NCBI GenBank assembly: GCA_004292755.1 | Contig: RDXE01000025.1 | Span: 1 to 64,000, forward strand | Reading direction: 5' to 3' | Source of the DNA: Alphaproteobacteria bacterium | Lineage (GTDB): Bacteria > Pseudomonadota > Alphaproteobacteria > Elsterales > Elsteraceae | Length of the DNA: 64,000 bases | Shown here: piece by piece, positions 43,661 through 54,948 of the stretch | How the letters are laid out: every line of letters starts with the position of its first letter | Numbering within the stretch: the stretch's first letter is position 1 | The notes under the pieces: model-generated | The model's database searches: none | What the model was told of the DNA's origin: nothing | The model's input: the letters and a program-made list of their open reading frames with translations, nothing else | Program-made: the position numbers and the translations under genes

Positions 43661-45523
43661 TCACGCCTCCTGCCGTTGCCTATCCGGTCGCTGCTCATTC
43701 AACACGGCGATCAGGGTGCCTGGATCGATGGGTTTGGTCAGGTACCCATCGAACCCGGCGTGCAGAGCCATCTCACGCGCGTCGGCTGTGGCGTCGGCCG
43801 ACAAGACGTAGGAGCGTACCCCCGTCACCAAGGTCGCCTCGCGGGCAAGGCGGAGCAGTTCCACGCCCGTCATGTCCGGCAGCAAGGGGGCAGTGATCAA
43901 CACCTCGGGGCGGTGGGAGGCAAGGGCCACCAGCGCCTCCCCCCCAAAGCGGGCAGACACGACAGTCAGGCCGGGGGTCTGCTCGGCCATGGCTTGCATC
44001 AACGACGCGTGGGCCGGAGCCGGGTCAACATAGACCACTGTCAGCGGCTGGCTGAGCGCGATCGGCCCACGGCCCCGGTCGCGCGTTGGATCGGCGGACT
44101 GCGGTGAAGGCTGGAGGGCGGCTGCACGAGGGAATTCAACCCAGACCGTTGTTCCCTCGCCAGGGTCGCTCTCCAGCCCGATCTGGCCGCCCATCAGGTC
44201 AACCAACTGGCGGGACAGCGCCAGACCAACGCCGGTGCCCTCAATCGGCCCGGTATCCTGGCCAAGACGGTTGAAGGGCTGGAACAACTCAGCCATGCGG
44301 TCAGGCGGGATCCCGATGCCTGTGTCGCGCACCGTGATGCGGACGCGCTCTTCGGCCACCTCGCTCACCTTGATCTCGATACTCCCGGCGGGTCGATTGT
44401 ACTTCACCGCATTGGTCAGCAGGTTGAGCATGACCTGACGCAAGCGCCCCTCATCCGCGCGAATTGGCGGTACGTCAGAGGGCAGCTCAATGGCAAGGCG
44501 CAGTCCAGCGCGGTGGACGAGGTCCGCCACGGCACCGCGCAGGCTGGGCAGGAAGCGCTGCAACTCCACGCCTCCCATGCGCAGGCGGACCATCCCCGCC
44601 TCCAGCTTGGCAAGGTCGAGGATGTCGTCCACCAGCAGGGTCAAATCAGCCGCAGCGTGACGGATATGCTCCACCCATTCCGCCTCCCGCGCGGAGGTTT
44701 GCGGCTGGCGCGCCAGCAAATCGGCAAAGCCATTGACGATGTTCAAAGGGGTGCGCAGCTCATGGCTGACCCCAGCGATGAAGGCGCTCTTGGCGCGATT
44801 GGCGCTGTCGGCCGCCATGCGCGCAGTCAACAACAGCACCATCATCCGCTCCATCACCATCAGCAGGATGGCGAAAAAGAGCGCGGTGCGGACTGTTGCC
44901 ACCATCAACAAGGCCTGGGGGTGCACGAACGGGCTGTTCGGACCATACAGCAGATACGGCGGATGGCCGGGGTCACGCACGCCAATCGCGATCGACGGCA
45001 CGGCCAAGCCCACCAACACGGCTGTGGTGGTGAAGAACATCACAGCGCACACCACGTCAGTCGCGCGACGCTCCCCCGCTGGACGGCGCAGCAGGACAAC
45101 GCCAGAGATGATCAGAAGGGCAAACACCAACGCCGGGGTGAGCACCAACCGCGGCCACACAAAACCCAGGATCGGGTCGGCCATCACCGACAGCAAGGCA
45201 ATCGCGGCCATGATCAACAGCGTGCGCCAGGGCACCACTCGTCCAACAAAGGCAAACACGCCTGCTGCCGTCAGCACGAAGGATGCAACCAACACTGCCG
45301 CGCCAACAGCGATCACCGGCGCCACCAGCAAGTCCGGCCAGGTGGCGGTCACTCCAGCCAGACTGACCGACAACGCATGGCAAGCAGCGCCTGCCAGCCA
45401 CAAGCGCGGTCCGGGTACCATCGGCACCAACCGCCACAAGGCCAGCAAAGCCGCCACCACGATCCAGGCCAGCACGGTGCTGAGCGCGCTCAACACTCCG
45501 TAGCTGAGGGCGATGGTCAGCAC
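43661..45523 (-). CDS. Membrane sensor histidine kinase with a degenerate C-terminal receiver
   Basis: This 620-aa protein has seven or so N-terminal helices (1-235), without an obvious sensor domain. The kinase core follows: H-box AGVSHELRTPLN, N-box LLTNAVKYN, G1 DTGIGIPPD and G2 GTGVGLALS. A receiver-like domain at about 500-615 has VVYVDPAPAH and YLTKPI, but the phospho-acceptor position reads LITAPLLPDM, Ala instead of Asp. It therefore should not accept phosphate and may be a dimer or docking module. The start is GTG at 45523, three bases after the MaoC stop, so they form an operon. No response regulator is adjacent. Confidence 0.9.
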   Translation of the reverse strand: MLTIALSYGVLSALSTVLAWIVVAALLALWRLVPMVPGPRLWLAGAACHALSVSLAGVTATWPDLLVAPVIAVGAAVLVASFVLTAAGVFAFVGRVVPWRTLLIMAAIALLSVMADPILGFVWPRLVLTPALVFALLIISGVVLLRRPAGERRATDVVCAVMFFTTTAVLVGLAVPSIAIGVRDPGHPPYLLYGPNSPFVHPQALLMVATVRTALFFAILLMVMERMMVLLLTARMAADSANRAKSAFIAGVSHELRTPLNIVNGFADLLARQPQTSAREAEWVEHIRHAAADLTLLVDDILDLAKLEAGMVRLRMGGVELQRFLPSLRGAVADLVHRAGLRLAIELPSDVPPIRADEGRLRQVMLNLLTNAVKYNRPAGSIEIKVSEVAEERVRITVRDTGIGIPPDRMAELFQPFNRLGQDTGPIEGTGVGLALSRQLVDLMGGQIGLESDPGEGTTVWVEFPRAAALQPSPQSADPTRDRGRGPIALSQPLTVVYVDPAPAHASLMQAMAEQTPGLTVVSARFGGEALVALASHRPEVLITAPLLPDMTGVELLRLAREATLVTGVRSYVLSADATADAREMALHAGFDGYLTKPIDPGTLIAVLNEQRPDRQRQEA

Positions 45524-45526
45524 GGG

Positions 45527-46021
45527 TTAACTGCCGCGCCGCGTCATCAAACTGGTCAGGCGCGCCGTCATCACGGTTTCATCGCGCTGATTGCGCACGT
45601 CAAACGCCCAGGTCACGGCGCCGCGGTCTGGCTTCGAGCGACTGGGCACCATGCGGTGCACCGTGACGATGGTGCGAATGGTGTCGCCTGCGTGCACGGG
45701 GCGCAGCCAGCGCAGATCCTCCATACCCGGTCCACCAAGAGACGCTGCCCGCAGCACGCCAGACTGCATGAACAGCCGGAACGACAGGGCAAGGGTGTGG
45801 AACCCGGACGCGATCAAGCCGCCGAAGATCGACTCCGTGCGCGCGGCTTCGGTGTCGATGTGGAACGGCTGAGGATCGAACTTAAGAGCGAAATCAATGA
45901 TTTCCGCCTCGGTCAAGGTGGCGCCAACAGTCCGCCAACTCATCCCCTCGCACAGGTCATCAAAATATAACCCCTCCAACACCATCGACGGCGGGGCTGA
46001 GGGCGCCACAGGTTCAGTCAC
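45527..46021 (-). CDS. MaoC-like hotdog dehydratase
   Basis: This 164-aa protein has a single MaoC hotdog domain: LYFDDLCEGMSWRTVGATLTEAEIIDFALKFDPQPFHID contains the hydratase motif with Asp and His. FGGLIASGFHTLALSFRL and LRWLRPVHAGDTIRTIVTVHR follow. It probably hydrates an enoyl-CoA. The GTG at 46021 has GGAG eight bases upstream; an ATG at 45985 has no RBS. It directly precedes the hybrid kinase gene. Substrate unknown. Confidence 0.87.
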   Translation of the reverse strand: MTEPVAPSAPPSMVLEGLYFDDLCEGMSWRTVGATLTEAEIIDFALKFDPQPFHIDTEAARTESIFGGLIASGFHTLALSFRLFMQSGVLRAASLGGPGMEDLRWLRPVHAGDTIRTIVTVHRMVPSRSKPDRGAVTWAFDVRNQRDETVMTARLTSLMTRRGS

Positions 46022-46106
46022 TGACCAGTCTCCGTTCCGGGAGAGGCCCGGCAGACGCAAGAGCCTACCGAGGCCGGGCGGAGGCTGCAACCAGGGTTGC
46101 AGGGGG

Positions 46107-47354
46107 CTATAATGCCAGCGCGCGCACGCGATCCGGATGCTCGAACGCGCTCGCCATCCGATCGACCTCCGATGGACGAACCTCGAGCGACGCCGCCACT
46201 GATCGCCAAGAATTGGTTGCTTCGGCAACACGCTTAATGATCAGCCGCGCCTCCGATAAACCGAGATCAAAATACTCGGATGCTTCTTCTAGCAAATCGA
46301 CCGAACAATCGGCACTGTCAACTGTAATGTTTGTGCTAAGAATTCTGGGCTTCAAGTCGGTCGGCGTCGGGTTAATGTCATACAGGGGCGACAGGCTCCA
46401 ACCGTTCTTGCTTAGCCGCAGGAATGCGTGATTCCGTAAATGATCGTCGACATTTGAAATCATCACAAAAAATGCAATTCTTTCATACAGTTTTTTTGCA
46501 TCTCGCTTCGCGTGAGCGCTGTGATGTGATAATGTGTCAACCAACTCAGGATAGCTGCTTGTAACGCCATCTTTCAGGCGCATCATAGCCATTGCTGTCA
46601 GAAAAGGAATTCGTGCTGCGCCGTTACGATCAAAGCGATGAGATAATAGTACCTTCTTTTCATTGACGTGAACCAAACGATGCACTGGCACCTCAATGCC
46701 ACATTGTGCGGCCAGCCGCATCGAAATCTCTTCCCATGTCTCCAGGCTGTAGTCGTCCGTCTCTTTTGGGAATTTCGCGATTGATAACTGCCCATGATGA
46801 TCTCTAACTGATGCTTTAGGGCGTGCGCCGCCAAGCGACGAACCCGGCGCCAGCACCAAACGTAAGTCGTCCTCGGTGTCGACATCACGCAGAATACGCT
46901 GCGTACTATCCAATAGCTTACCAAGATCGATCAGAGGCGGAATTCTGTCGCCACCAGTTGTCTCAAAGTCTTCACTGCCAACTCTCTGGAATCGCACTGC
47001 ACCCAGCCTCGCTTCGTCTGCGACACCGAGCACATAGTCGCTTTCCAGAAGCGTCCTAGGTGCGCGCCCCTGGCGCTTTGCGTCTTTGCGTTCTTTGCGT
47101 TGCATGAGCTTGCGGCCCCAAGTGTCGGGAGCGCTGTCACCTAACGCTCCAAACAGGGGCTCGTCCGCTCCCGGATGGAACACACCTTTTGTCGTTGGTA
47201 GAGCGGGCTCTAGTGAAAACCGGTTGGGATCTGCCAGCCAGGCGTGGGTGTACTCAAAACTGACGGTCTCAGAGTTGCGCGCTGGAGACACACGGACAAG
47301 GCCGACTTGGACCGTCCGTCCATCCAGGTCCAGATGAACTTCAACCTCACCCAT
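46107..47354 (-). CDS. hipA: HipA-type serine/threonine kinase toxin
   Basis: This 415-aa protein has the HipA N-terminal subdomain (VQVGLVRVSPARNSETVSFEYTHAWLADP, PLFGALGDSAPDTWGRKLM). The kinase fold shows GSSLGGARPKASV (ATP loop), LSIAKFPKETDD (Lys), SNVDDHLRNHAFLRL (catalytic Asp and Asn) and LSPLYDINP (metal Asp). In E. coli it phosphorylates glutamyl-tRNA synthetase and causes persistence. Its ATG overlaps the hipB stop by eight bases. The gene is noticeably AT-richer than its neighbours, suggesting transfer. Confidence 0.93.
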   Translation of the reverse strand: MGEVEVHLDLDGRTVQVGLVRVSPARNSETVSFEYTHAWLADPNRFSLEPALPTTKGVFHPGADEPLFGALGDSAPDTWGRKLMQRKERKDAKRQGRAPRTLLESDYVLGVADEARLGAVRFQRVGSEDFETTGGDRIPPLIDLGKLLDSTQRILRDVDTEDDLRLVLAPGSSLGGARPKASVRDHHGQLSIAKFPKETDDYSLETWEEISMRLAAQCGIEVPVHRLVHVNEKKVLLSHRFDRNGAARIPFLTAMAMMRLKDGVTSSYPELVDTLSHHSAHAKRDAKKLYERIAFFVMISNVDDHLRNHAFLRLSKNGWSLSPLYDINPTPTDLKPRILSTNITVDSADCSVDLLEEASEYFDLGLSEARLIIKRVAEATNSWRSVAASLEVRPSEVDRMASAFEHPDRVRALAL

Positions 47355-47682
47355 TGCTCGACGCCATTGGTGCCCGAGGCAGCCGCACGCGCTGCGGCAA
47401 GTCTTGGCTGGACAAGGTTTGGCCGACTGTATCGACACTGATGTCGGCAGCCATCGCCAATCCGTCCAGCAACCCGAGCGACAGGAGCACAGCACCATAA
47501 AGGCCGATGCTCACGCCGGTGTCACCAGCTTCAATTTTCTGCAACGTGGCGCGGGAGGTGAAAGCGCGCTCTGCCAAGATTGCCATAGGCAGTTTGCGCC
47601 GACGCCGCGCATCCCGGATGTCGGCTCCGAGCTTCCGCAGAGCGCGGCGAACGGCGACTGACGGACGGTGGGGAGTTGGCAT
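47347..47682 (-). CDS. hipB: HipB-type XRE-family antitoxin/repressor
   Basis: This 111-aa protein has a lambda-repressor-like helix-turn-helix (LGADIRDARRRRKLPMAILAERAFTSRATLQKIEAGDTGVSIGLYGAVLLSLGL). It should bind HipA and repress the operon. It overlaps hipA by eight bases and precedes it, the classic antitoxin-first order. TATAAGG tandem repeats upstream may be part of its operator. Confidence 0.88.
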   Translation of the reverse strand: MPTPHRPSVAVRRALRKLGADIRDARRRRKLPMAILAERAFTSRATLQKIEAGDTGVSIGLYGAVLLSLGLLDGLAMAADISVDTVGQTLSSQDLPQRVRLPRAPMASSNG

Positions 47683-47735
47683 GGGATTGATATCTTCCTA
47701 AGACCGAATCGACTATAAGGTATAAGGATATTTAC
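47683..47735 (-). promoter_or_regulatory. Candidate hipBA promoter/operator
   Basis: The tract is AT-rich. TATAAGG occurs twice in tandem at 47714-47727, partly inverted against ATATCTTCCTA at 47690-47700. On the minus strand it also offers TATAGT as a -10. The E. coli HipB operator likewise uses TATCC/GGATA arms. Assignment is tentative. Confidence 0.4.
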
Positions 47736-47909
47736 AAAACAGCAGAAAATTCGACCAGATTGAAAACTCGATGAATTGATACAAGCGCTTTTTCCCCTAA
47801 CGAATGCGATTAAAAAATTAATGAATGGGAGTATCAAAAAAACAATTCAAATCAGATGAACCATCAATGGAAGCACCCCCGCCAAGCATGTCCCGCACCC
47901 AAACCCGCC
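47736..47909. other. AT-rich gap between hipBA and the AraC-MGMT gene
   Basis: This stretch of about 175 bases is unusually AT-rich for the window. No gene, hairpin with T-run, or transposon end was recognised. It may mark the boundary of the hipBA insertion. Confidence 0.35.
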
Positions 47910-48755
47910 TCACGCCGCCACGGCACCCTCCACGCCAATCAGCGCGGTTTTGACCTCTCCACCCCAGCGATAGCCGCCAAACGCGCCGGTGCGGCGGATC
48001 ACCCGATGGCAGGGGATCAAGTAGGCGATCGGATTGGCGCCGACGGCGTTGCCCACGGCGCGGGCAGCCCCTGGCTGGCCGATGGCGCGCGCCACCATGT
48101 CGTAGGACACCAAGGCTCCGGGCGGGATGCGGACCAGCGCCTGCCACACCTGAACCTGAAAGGGCGAGCCGAGGGCATGCACCGCCACGGGTTCCGCGTC
48201 GCGCGTACCAGGCGCGAACAGGCGCGCGGCGGTGGCGGCGATGACAGCCCCGTCCTCCACAAGCTGCGCAGCAGCGAAGGGGCGGGTCAGGCTGGCAAGA
48301 GCGGCCTCCACCCCCTCCTCCCCTGGAAACCCAAGAGCTGCGATGCCGCGCGGAGACACCACCAAGAGGCAAGGACCATAGGGCGAGTCCGCTAGACCCC
48401 ACTGCAGGGTCAGGCCTGCACCGCGGGCGCGATACTCCCCAGGTGTGACCGCAGCAAAGCGCACAAACGCATCGTGCAGCCGACTGGGACTCGACACGCC
48501 AGCCTCCAGCGCCGCGTCCAGCACCGTCGCCCCGTCTTGCAGGGCAGCCTTGGCGCGCTCCACCGACAGGCTGCGCAAGAAGCCAGTCGGGCTGATCCCA
48601 GCCAGCCGCGTGAACAGTCGCTGGCAGTAAAAGGGGGACAGGCCCGCCGCTTCGGCGACGGCGGCGAGGTCGGGTCGCTCGTCCTCCGCGGTGGCGATGT
48701 GGCGGATGGCGCGCGCGATGGCTTGATGGCCCGTGGGGGAGATCAGGTGCGTCAT
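47910..48755 (-). CDS. AraC-type HTH / methylated-DNA-cysteine methyltransferase fusion (Ada-like)
   Basis: This 281-aa protein combines an AraC helix-turn-helix (DLAAVAEAAGLSPFYCQRLFTRLAGISPTGFLRSLSVERAKAALQ) at about 25-110 with an O6-methylguanine methyltransferase domain. The latter ends in VGNAVGANPIAYLIPCHRVIRRTGAFGGYRWG, whose Cys in PCHR is the methyl acceptor. It lacks the N-terminal zinc Cys domain of E. coli Ada, which senses methylphosphotriesters. It repairs alkylated DNA and may regulate genes. The ATG at 48755 begins MTHLISPTGHQAI. EamA is divergent 93 bases away. Confidence 0.92.
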   Translation of the reverse strand: MTHLISPTGHQAIARAIRHIATAEDERPDLAAVAEAAGLSPFYCQRLFTRLAGISPTGFLRSLSVERAKAALQDGATVLDAALEAGVSSPSRLHDAFVRFAAVTPGEYRARGAGLTLQWGLADSPYGPCLLVVSPRGIAALGFPGEEGVEAALASLTRPFAAAQLVEDGAVIAATAARLFAPGTRDAEPVAVHALGSPFQVQVWQALVRIPPGALVSYDMVARAIGQPGAARAVGNAVGANPIAYLIPCHRVIRRTGAFGGYRWGGEVKTALIGVEGAVAA

Positions 48756-48848
48756 GGCGGTATCCTGGCGCCCGCCCCGCGTTGCCACCACCCGGATCTT
48801 GCGGGCTTTGCACGCCTCCCCTGCGCGGCAATCTGCTTGGCTGGCGCC

Positions 48849-49769
48849 ATGTCACACAAGTCATTGGATGCCACCGCCATCCTGCTGATGCTGGTGCTAT
48901 GCGCCAGCTGGGGCGCGCAGCAAATCGCCGTCAAACTTGCCCTGCCTGAGATGGCACCGGTCGCGCAGGCGGCGTTTCGCTCAGCCGTGGCGCTCGGCCT
49001 CGTCGGTGTCTGGACGCTGCTGCGCGGGCGTCAACCTCCCCTGATTCCAGCAGCGATCGTGCCGGGCATCTGGGCCGGGTTGCTGTTTGCAGCCGAGTTC
49101 GCGCTGCTCTACATCGCGCTGGGCCTGACCGATGCCGCTCGGGTGGTGGTGTTCTTGTACACGGCACCGTTCTGGGTGGCGCTCGGCTCGCTCCTGGTGA
49201 TGCGCAGTGACCGGCTGCCCGCATCGCGCTGGGCTGGCATCGCCTTGGCTTTCGCCGGTGTTGTGCTGGCGATTGGTCCTGCGGAGACCAACACCAGCCC
49301 AACCGCTTGGATCGGTGACCTGTTGGCGCTGGCTGCTGGGGCGCTGTGGGGCGGCAACACCCTGGTGGTCAAGGCCACTCCGCTGGCGCGCGAATCAACT
49401 GAACGCGTCGTGCTCTACCAACTCCTGGTTTCGGCGCTCGCGATGGGGGCTGTGTCCCTGGCACTTGGCGAACATTGGAGCCTGCCGACCAGCCTGCCGG
49501 CTGTGCTCTCGGTGGCCTATCAGTGCGTGTGGGTGGCAACCGTCACTCTGCTCGGCTGGTTTGGCTTGGTGGCGCGCTACTCCGCCACCCGCCTGTCGGT
49601 GTTTACCTTTCTGACCCCGCTGATCGGCGCGGGTCTCGGCTGGGCACTGCTGGGGGAGAGCCTTTCGCCCCTGTTCCTCGCCGCGCTGGGGCTGGTGGCG
49701 GCGGGGATTGTGCTGGTCAGCTGGCCCAGCTCCGCCGCCCCCCAGCGATCACGCCTAGGCGCTGGCTAA
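48849..49769 (+). CDS. EamA/DMT-superfamily transporter
   Basis: This 306-aa protein has ten membrane helices in two EamA repeats (LCASWGAQQIAVKLALPEMAPVAQAAFRSAVALG and WIGDLLALAAGALWGGNTLVVKATPLA). It is a drug/metabolite-type permease, probably an exporter of amino acids or related small molecules. The end overlaps the convergent alaX gene by 15 bases. No specific ligand can be inferred. Confidence 0.9.
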   Translation: MSHKSLDATAILLMLVLCASWGAQQIAVKLALPEMAPVAQAAFRSAVALGLVGVWTLLRGRQPPLIPAAIVPGIWAGLLFAAEFALLYIALGLTDAARVVVFLYTAPFWVALGSLLVMRSDRLPASRWAGIALAFAGVVLAIGPAETNTSPTAWIGDLLALAAGALWGGNTLVVKATPLARESTERVVLYQLLVSALAMGAVSLALGEHWSLPTSLPAVLSVAYQCVWVATVTLLGWFGLVARYSATRLSVFTFLTPLIGAGLGWALLGESLSPLFLAALGLVAAGIVLVSWPSSAAPQRSRLGAG

Positions 49770-50471
49770 CTCTGCCAGGGCAATCGCGACACGGCGGTTG
49801 CGCTTGCCCTTGTTCTCGATCTTCTCCACCACCAACGGGCCGATTTCCCCGGTGTGACGCACATGGGTGCCGCCGCAGGGCTGCAAATCAACGCCGGGAA
49901 TCTCCAGCAGACGCAGCCGACCCGTCCCTCGCGGCGGCTGCACCGACATAGTGCGCACCAGATCCGGCTTGGCATCCAGTTCGGCTTCATCCACCCAGCG
50001 CGGCGTAACCGGATGGTCGGCTGCGATCAGTGCGTTGACGCCTGCTTCGATTGCTGCCTTGTCCAGAGTCGTCTCGCCGACATCGAAATCAAGCCGACCG
50101 CGCCCCGCACCAATCTGACCGCCAGTCACACCGGCAGGAACCACGGCGCACAGGAGGTGCAGCGCAGTGTGGATGCGCATGTGCAGATGGCGGCGCTGCC
50201 AATCAATCCGCGCCGTCACGGCGTCGCCAACCACTGGGGTGGGGCTGCCCTCGGCCAAGACATGGACGATCCCTTCGGCACCCTTGCGGGTGTCGGTGAC
50301 CGTCAAGGCCACCCCCGAGGCCAGCACCAGCACGCCACTGTCGCCGGGCTGCCCACCGCCCATGGGGTAGAACACCGTGCGGTCCAGCACCACGCTGCCT
50401 GCGTCAACAGCCACCACCTGGGCCGCGCATTCCGTTGCGTAGGCGTCTTGGCGAAACACTTCCTCGGTCAT
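49755..50471 (-). CDS. alaX: Alanyl-tRNA editing protein (AlaX family)
   Basis: This 238-aa protein hydrolyses mischarged tRNA(Ala), such as Ser-tRNA(Ala). It has the AlaRS editing core: [13 protein letters not shown], the zinc motif RIHTALHLL (HxxxH) and [13 protein letters not shown] (CxxxH). The final [18 protein letters not shown] is also typical. It lacks the AlaRS catalytic domain and is free-standing. The ATG overlaps the glmM stop as ATGA, so it is the last gene of the long housekeeping block. Confidence 0.93.
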   Translation of the reverse strand: MTEEVFRQDAYATECAAQVVAVDAGSVVLDRTVFYPMGGGQPGDSGVLVLASGVALTVTDTRKGAEGIVHVLAEGSPTPVVGDAVTARIDWQRRHLHMRIHTALHLLCAVVPAGVTGGQIGAGRGRLDFDVGETTLDKAAIEAGVNALIAADHPVTPRWVDEAELDAKPDLVRTMSVQPPRGTGRLRLLEIPGVDLQPCGGTHVRHTGEIGPLVVEKIENKGKRNRRVAIALAELASA

Positions 50472-51817
50472 GTAGTCCCCCCTGCTGTTGCGACGGCAGC
50501 CGCAACCTCGTCCACGGTGCGCTGAACCAGCGCCGCGTCATCCCCTTCCACCATCACCCGGATCACCGGTTCGGTGCCTGATTTGCGAATCAACAACCGG
50601 CCAACACCAGCCAATTCAGCCTCGGCAGCCGTGATGGCGGCTTGCACGGACGCCGCGGCCATGGGATCGGCGCCAGCGCTGTAGCGCACATTCTTCAAGC
50701 GCTGCGGCACCGGCTCAAACACCCGCGCAATCTCGGAGGCGCGGCGGCCCTCCTCCACCAACACGGCAAGGAACTGCAGAGCAGCGATCAAACCATCGCC
50801 CGTGGTGGCATGGTCCGCCAGGATGATGTGGCCGGATTGCTCGCCACCCACATTGAAGCCACCGGCGCGCATGGCTTCGACGACATGGCGGTCACCAACG
50901 CGGGTGCGATGCAGGCTGAGGCCGCGCGCATGCAGCCAACGCTCCAAGCCCAGATTGGACATCACGGTGGCAACCAAACCGCCGCCGCGCAAGCTACCTG
51001 CCGCAGCAGCGGCCCCAGCGATCAGCCCCATGATCTGATCGCCATCGACGATCGCACCGGTCTCATCCACCAGGATGATGCGGTCGGCATCACCATCAAC
51101 CGCTACACCCAGATCAGCCCCCTCCGCCTGCACGCGGGCGGCCAGGGCTTGGGGGGCAGTGGCGCCGCTGTCGCGGTTGATGTTGAAGCCATCGGGCGCC
51201 ACGCCCATGGCCACCACATCGGCCCCCAGCTCGTAGAACACTGCTGGCGCCACCTTGTAGGCAGCCCCATGGGCAGCATCGACCACGATCTTCAAGCCAT
51301 CCAGACGCAAGCGGCGCGGGAAGCTGGCTTTGACGAATTCGAGGTAGCGGCCCTGCGCATCATCCAGTCGCCGTGCCCGCCCGAGGTCAGCAGCGGCGGC
51401 CAAGGGAATCGGCTGGTCGGAGCGGACCAGCGCCGAAATCTCTGCCTCCAGTCCATCGGACAGCTTGTAGCCATCAGCGCCGAATAGCTTGATGCCATTG
51501 TCCTCAAATGGATTGTGGGAGGCGGACAGCACCACCCCCAGATCGGCCCGCAAGGAGCGGGTGAGCATCGCCACGCCCGGTGTCGGCAGCGGCCCCAGCA
51601 GCACAACATCCACCCCGACGGAAACCAAGCCCGCTGTCAGCGCTGGCTCCAACATATACCCAGACAGCCGCGTGTCCTTGCCGATCAACGCCAGCGGCCG
51701 CCCCCCATCCCGCGGCAGCCGCGTGCCGACCGCTTGAGCAACGCGCAACGCTGTGGAGGCCGTCATTGGTTCAGTGTTGGCGCGGCCACGAATGCCGTCG
51801 GTGCCAAACAGGCTCAT
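50468..51817 (-). CDS. glmM: Phosphoglucosamine mutase
   Basis: GlmM converts glucosamine-6-phosphate to glucosamine-1-phosphate on the way to UDP-GlcNAc. The 449-aa protein begins [19 protein letters not shown]. The active Ser is in [15 protein letters not shown] (about 100). Metal Asp residues are in [13 protein letters not shown]. The sugar loop is [19 protein letters not shown], and the phosphate-binding loop [15 protein letters not shown]. It follows folP and is coupled to alaX, consistent with the ftsH-folP-glmM order of the group. Confidence 0.97.
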   Translation of the reverse strand: MSLFGTDGIRGRANTEPMTASTALRVAQAVGTRLPRDGGRPLALIGKDTRLSGYMLEPALTAGLVSVGVDVVLLGPLPTPGVAMLTRSLRADLGVVLSASHNPFEDNGIKLFGADGYKLSDGLEAEISALVRSDQPIPLAAAADLGRARRLDDAQGRYLEFVKASFPRRLRLDGLKIVVDAAHGAAYKVAPAVFYELGADVVAMGVAPDGFNINRDSGATAPQALAARVQAEGADLGVAVDGDADRIILVDETGAIVDGDQIMGLIAGAAAAAGSLRGGGLVATVMSNLGLERWLHARGLSLHRTRVGDRHVVEAMRAGGFNVGGEQSGHIILADHATTGDGLIAALQFLAVLVEEGRRASEIARVFEPVPQRLKNVRYSAGADPMAAASVQAAITAAEAELAGVGRLLIRKSGTEPVIRVMVEGDDAALVQRTVDEVAAAVATAGGTT

Positions 51818-51875
51818 GAAGATCACTCGGTTGAAACAGACCTGGGGCGCAGACTACTCCCTGCCTGCCAAGGCG

Positions 51876-52949
51876 TCAGCCCTCAAAGCCCATGGTCACT
51901 GCCTGTTGCACGGCGAGGGCTTGGCGCGTCTCTGCCACATCATGCACGCGCAGCAGCTGTGCACCGCGGGCCACGGCTGCCAGACCAGCGGCCAGACTGC
52001 CTGGAATCCGGCGGATCGGCGGCACCGCGGTCCCCGTCACAGTCTGGATGAAACTTTTGCGCGACACGCCCACCAGGATCGGCAAATCCAAGCCGTGCAG
52101 CAGGCCCAAATGGCGGATCAGGTCCAGATTGTGCGCAGCAGTCTTGCCAAACCCGATGCCTGGGTCGATGACCAGATTGCGGCGGTCAATGCCCGCAGCC
52201 ACGGCTGCGGCGACCCGCGCATCCAGCGCCGACGCGACGTCCAGCACCACATGGTCATAGGTCGGATTGTCCTGCATGGTGCGCGGATCGCCGCGCATAT
52301 GCATCAGCACGGCTGGCACCTCCAAGCTCGCGACTGTGGTCACGGCTTCGGGGCCGGTCAATCCAGCTACGTCATTGATGATCTTGGCTCCCGTGGCGAC
52401 GGCCGCCCGCATGGTGGCAGCATTGCGGGTGTCGATGGAAACGATCAGCCCAGCCTCCGCCAGGGCCCTGACCACTGGCAGGACGCGGGCTTGCTCCGCC
52501 TCTGGGTCCAGCGGGTCAGCACCGGGGCGGGTCGACTCCCCACCCACATCGATGATGTCGGCCCCGGCTGCGGCCAAGTTGCGACCGTGATTGATCGCGG
52601 CCACTGGGTCGAACCATTGCCCGCCATCAGAAAAGCTGTCGGGCGTGACATTGACCACACCCATGATCCGCGGTCGATCCAACGGCAGGCCCGCCAGGGG
52701 CGGGCGCGGGCGTGCTAGGGCATCCAGCTCCTGGGGGTGAATCTCGCCAACGGGCTGTAAATCGGCGGGCTCGCCGCGGCGGTGCCAGAGCACAGCGGTG
52801 AAAGCAAGCGGACCGCCCGCCAGCGGTACGGCACGGCCCTGAGCAATGGCACGCCGGGCGGCCTCGCCACCAACAATGCCAACTGGCTCAGGAAACGCCA
52901 TTGCCGCCGCGCCGTGGAAACGACGCGGCGGCTGGGTGGATGGTTGCAT
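51876..52949 (-). CDS. folP: Dihydropteroate synthase with N-terminal extension
   Basis: FolP joins p-aminobenzoate to dihydropterin pyrophosphate in folate synthesis; it is the sulfonamide target. Core motifs are IMGVVNVTPDSFSDGG, GADIIDVGGESTRPGA, IINDVAGL and LVGVSRKSFI. The 357-aa length exceeds the usual 270-280 by an N-terminal extension of about 90 residues (VGIVGGEAARRAIAQGRAVPLAGG), seen in other alphaproteobacteria. An alternative start lies 16 codons in. The gap to ftsH is 32 bases. Confidence 0.95.
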   Translation of the reverse strand: MQPSTQPPRRFHGAAAMAFPEPVGIVGGEAARRAIAQGRAVPLAGGPLAFTAVLWHRRGEPADLQPVGEIHPQELDALARPRPPLAGLPLDRPRIMGVVNVTPDSFSDGGQWFDPVAAINHGRNLAAAGADIIDVGGESTRPGADPLDPEAEQARVLPVVRALAEAGLIVSIDTRNAATMRAAVATGAKIINDVAGLTGPEAVTTVASLEVPAVLMHMRGDPRTMQDNPTYDHVVLDVASALDARVAAAVAAGIDRRNLVIDPGIGFGKTAAHNLDLIRHLGLLHGLDLPILVGVSRKSFIQTVTGTAVPPIRRIPGSLAAGLAAVARGAQLLRVHDVAETRQALAVQQAVTMGFEG

Positions 52950-52981
52950 CCGGGTGATACCCTACCCTCTCGAACCGGCGA

Positions 52982-54907
<1,926 letters not shown>

Positions 54908-54948
54908 GTCACGACACCCCAGTCCAGGCAACAGTACCATCGACCCGA

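Noticed and set aside
44513-45970. 485-codon His/Gln-rich plus-strand frame
   Set aside because: It is antisense to the hybrid kinase and MaoC genes, and its composition is typical of reverse-frame shadows.
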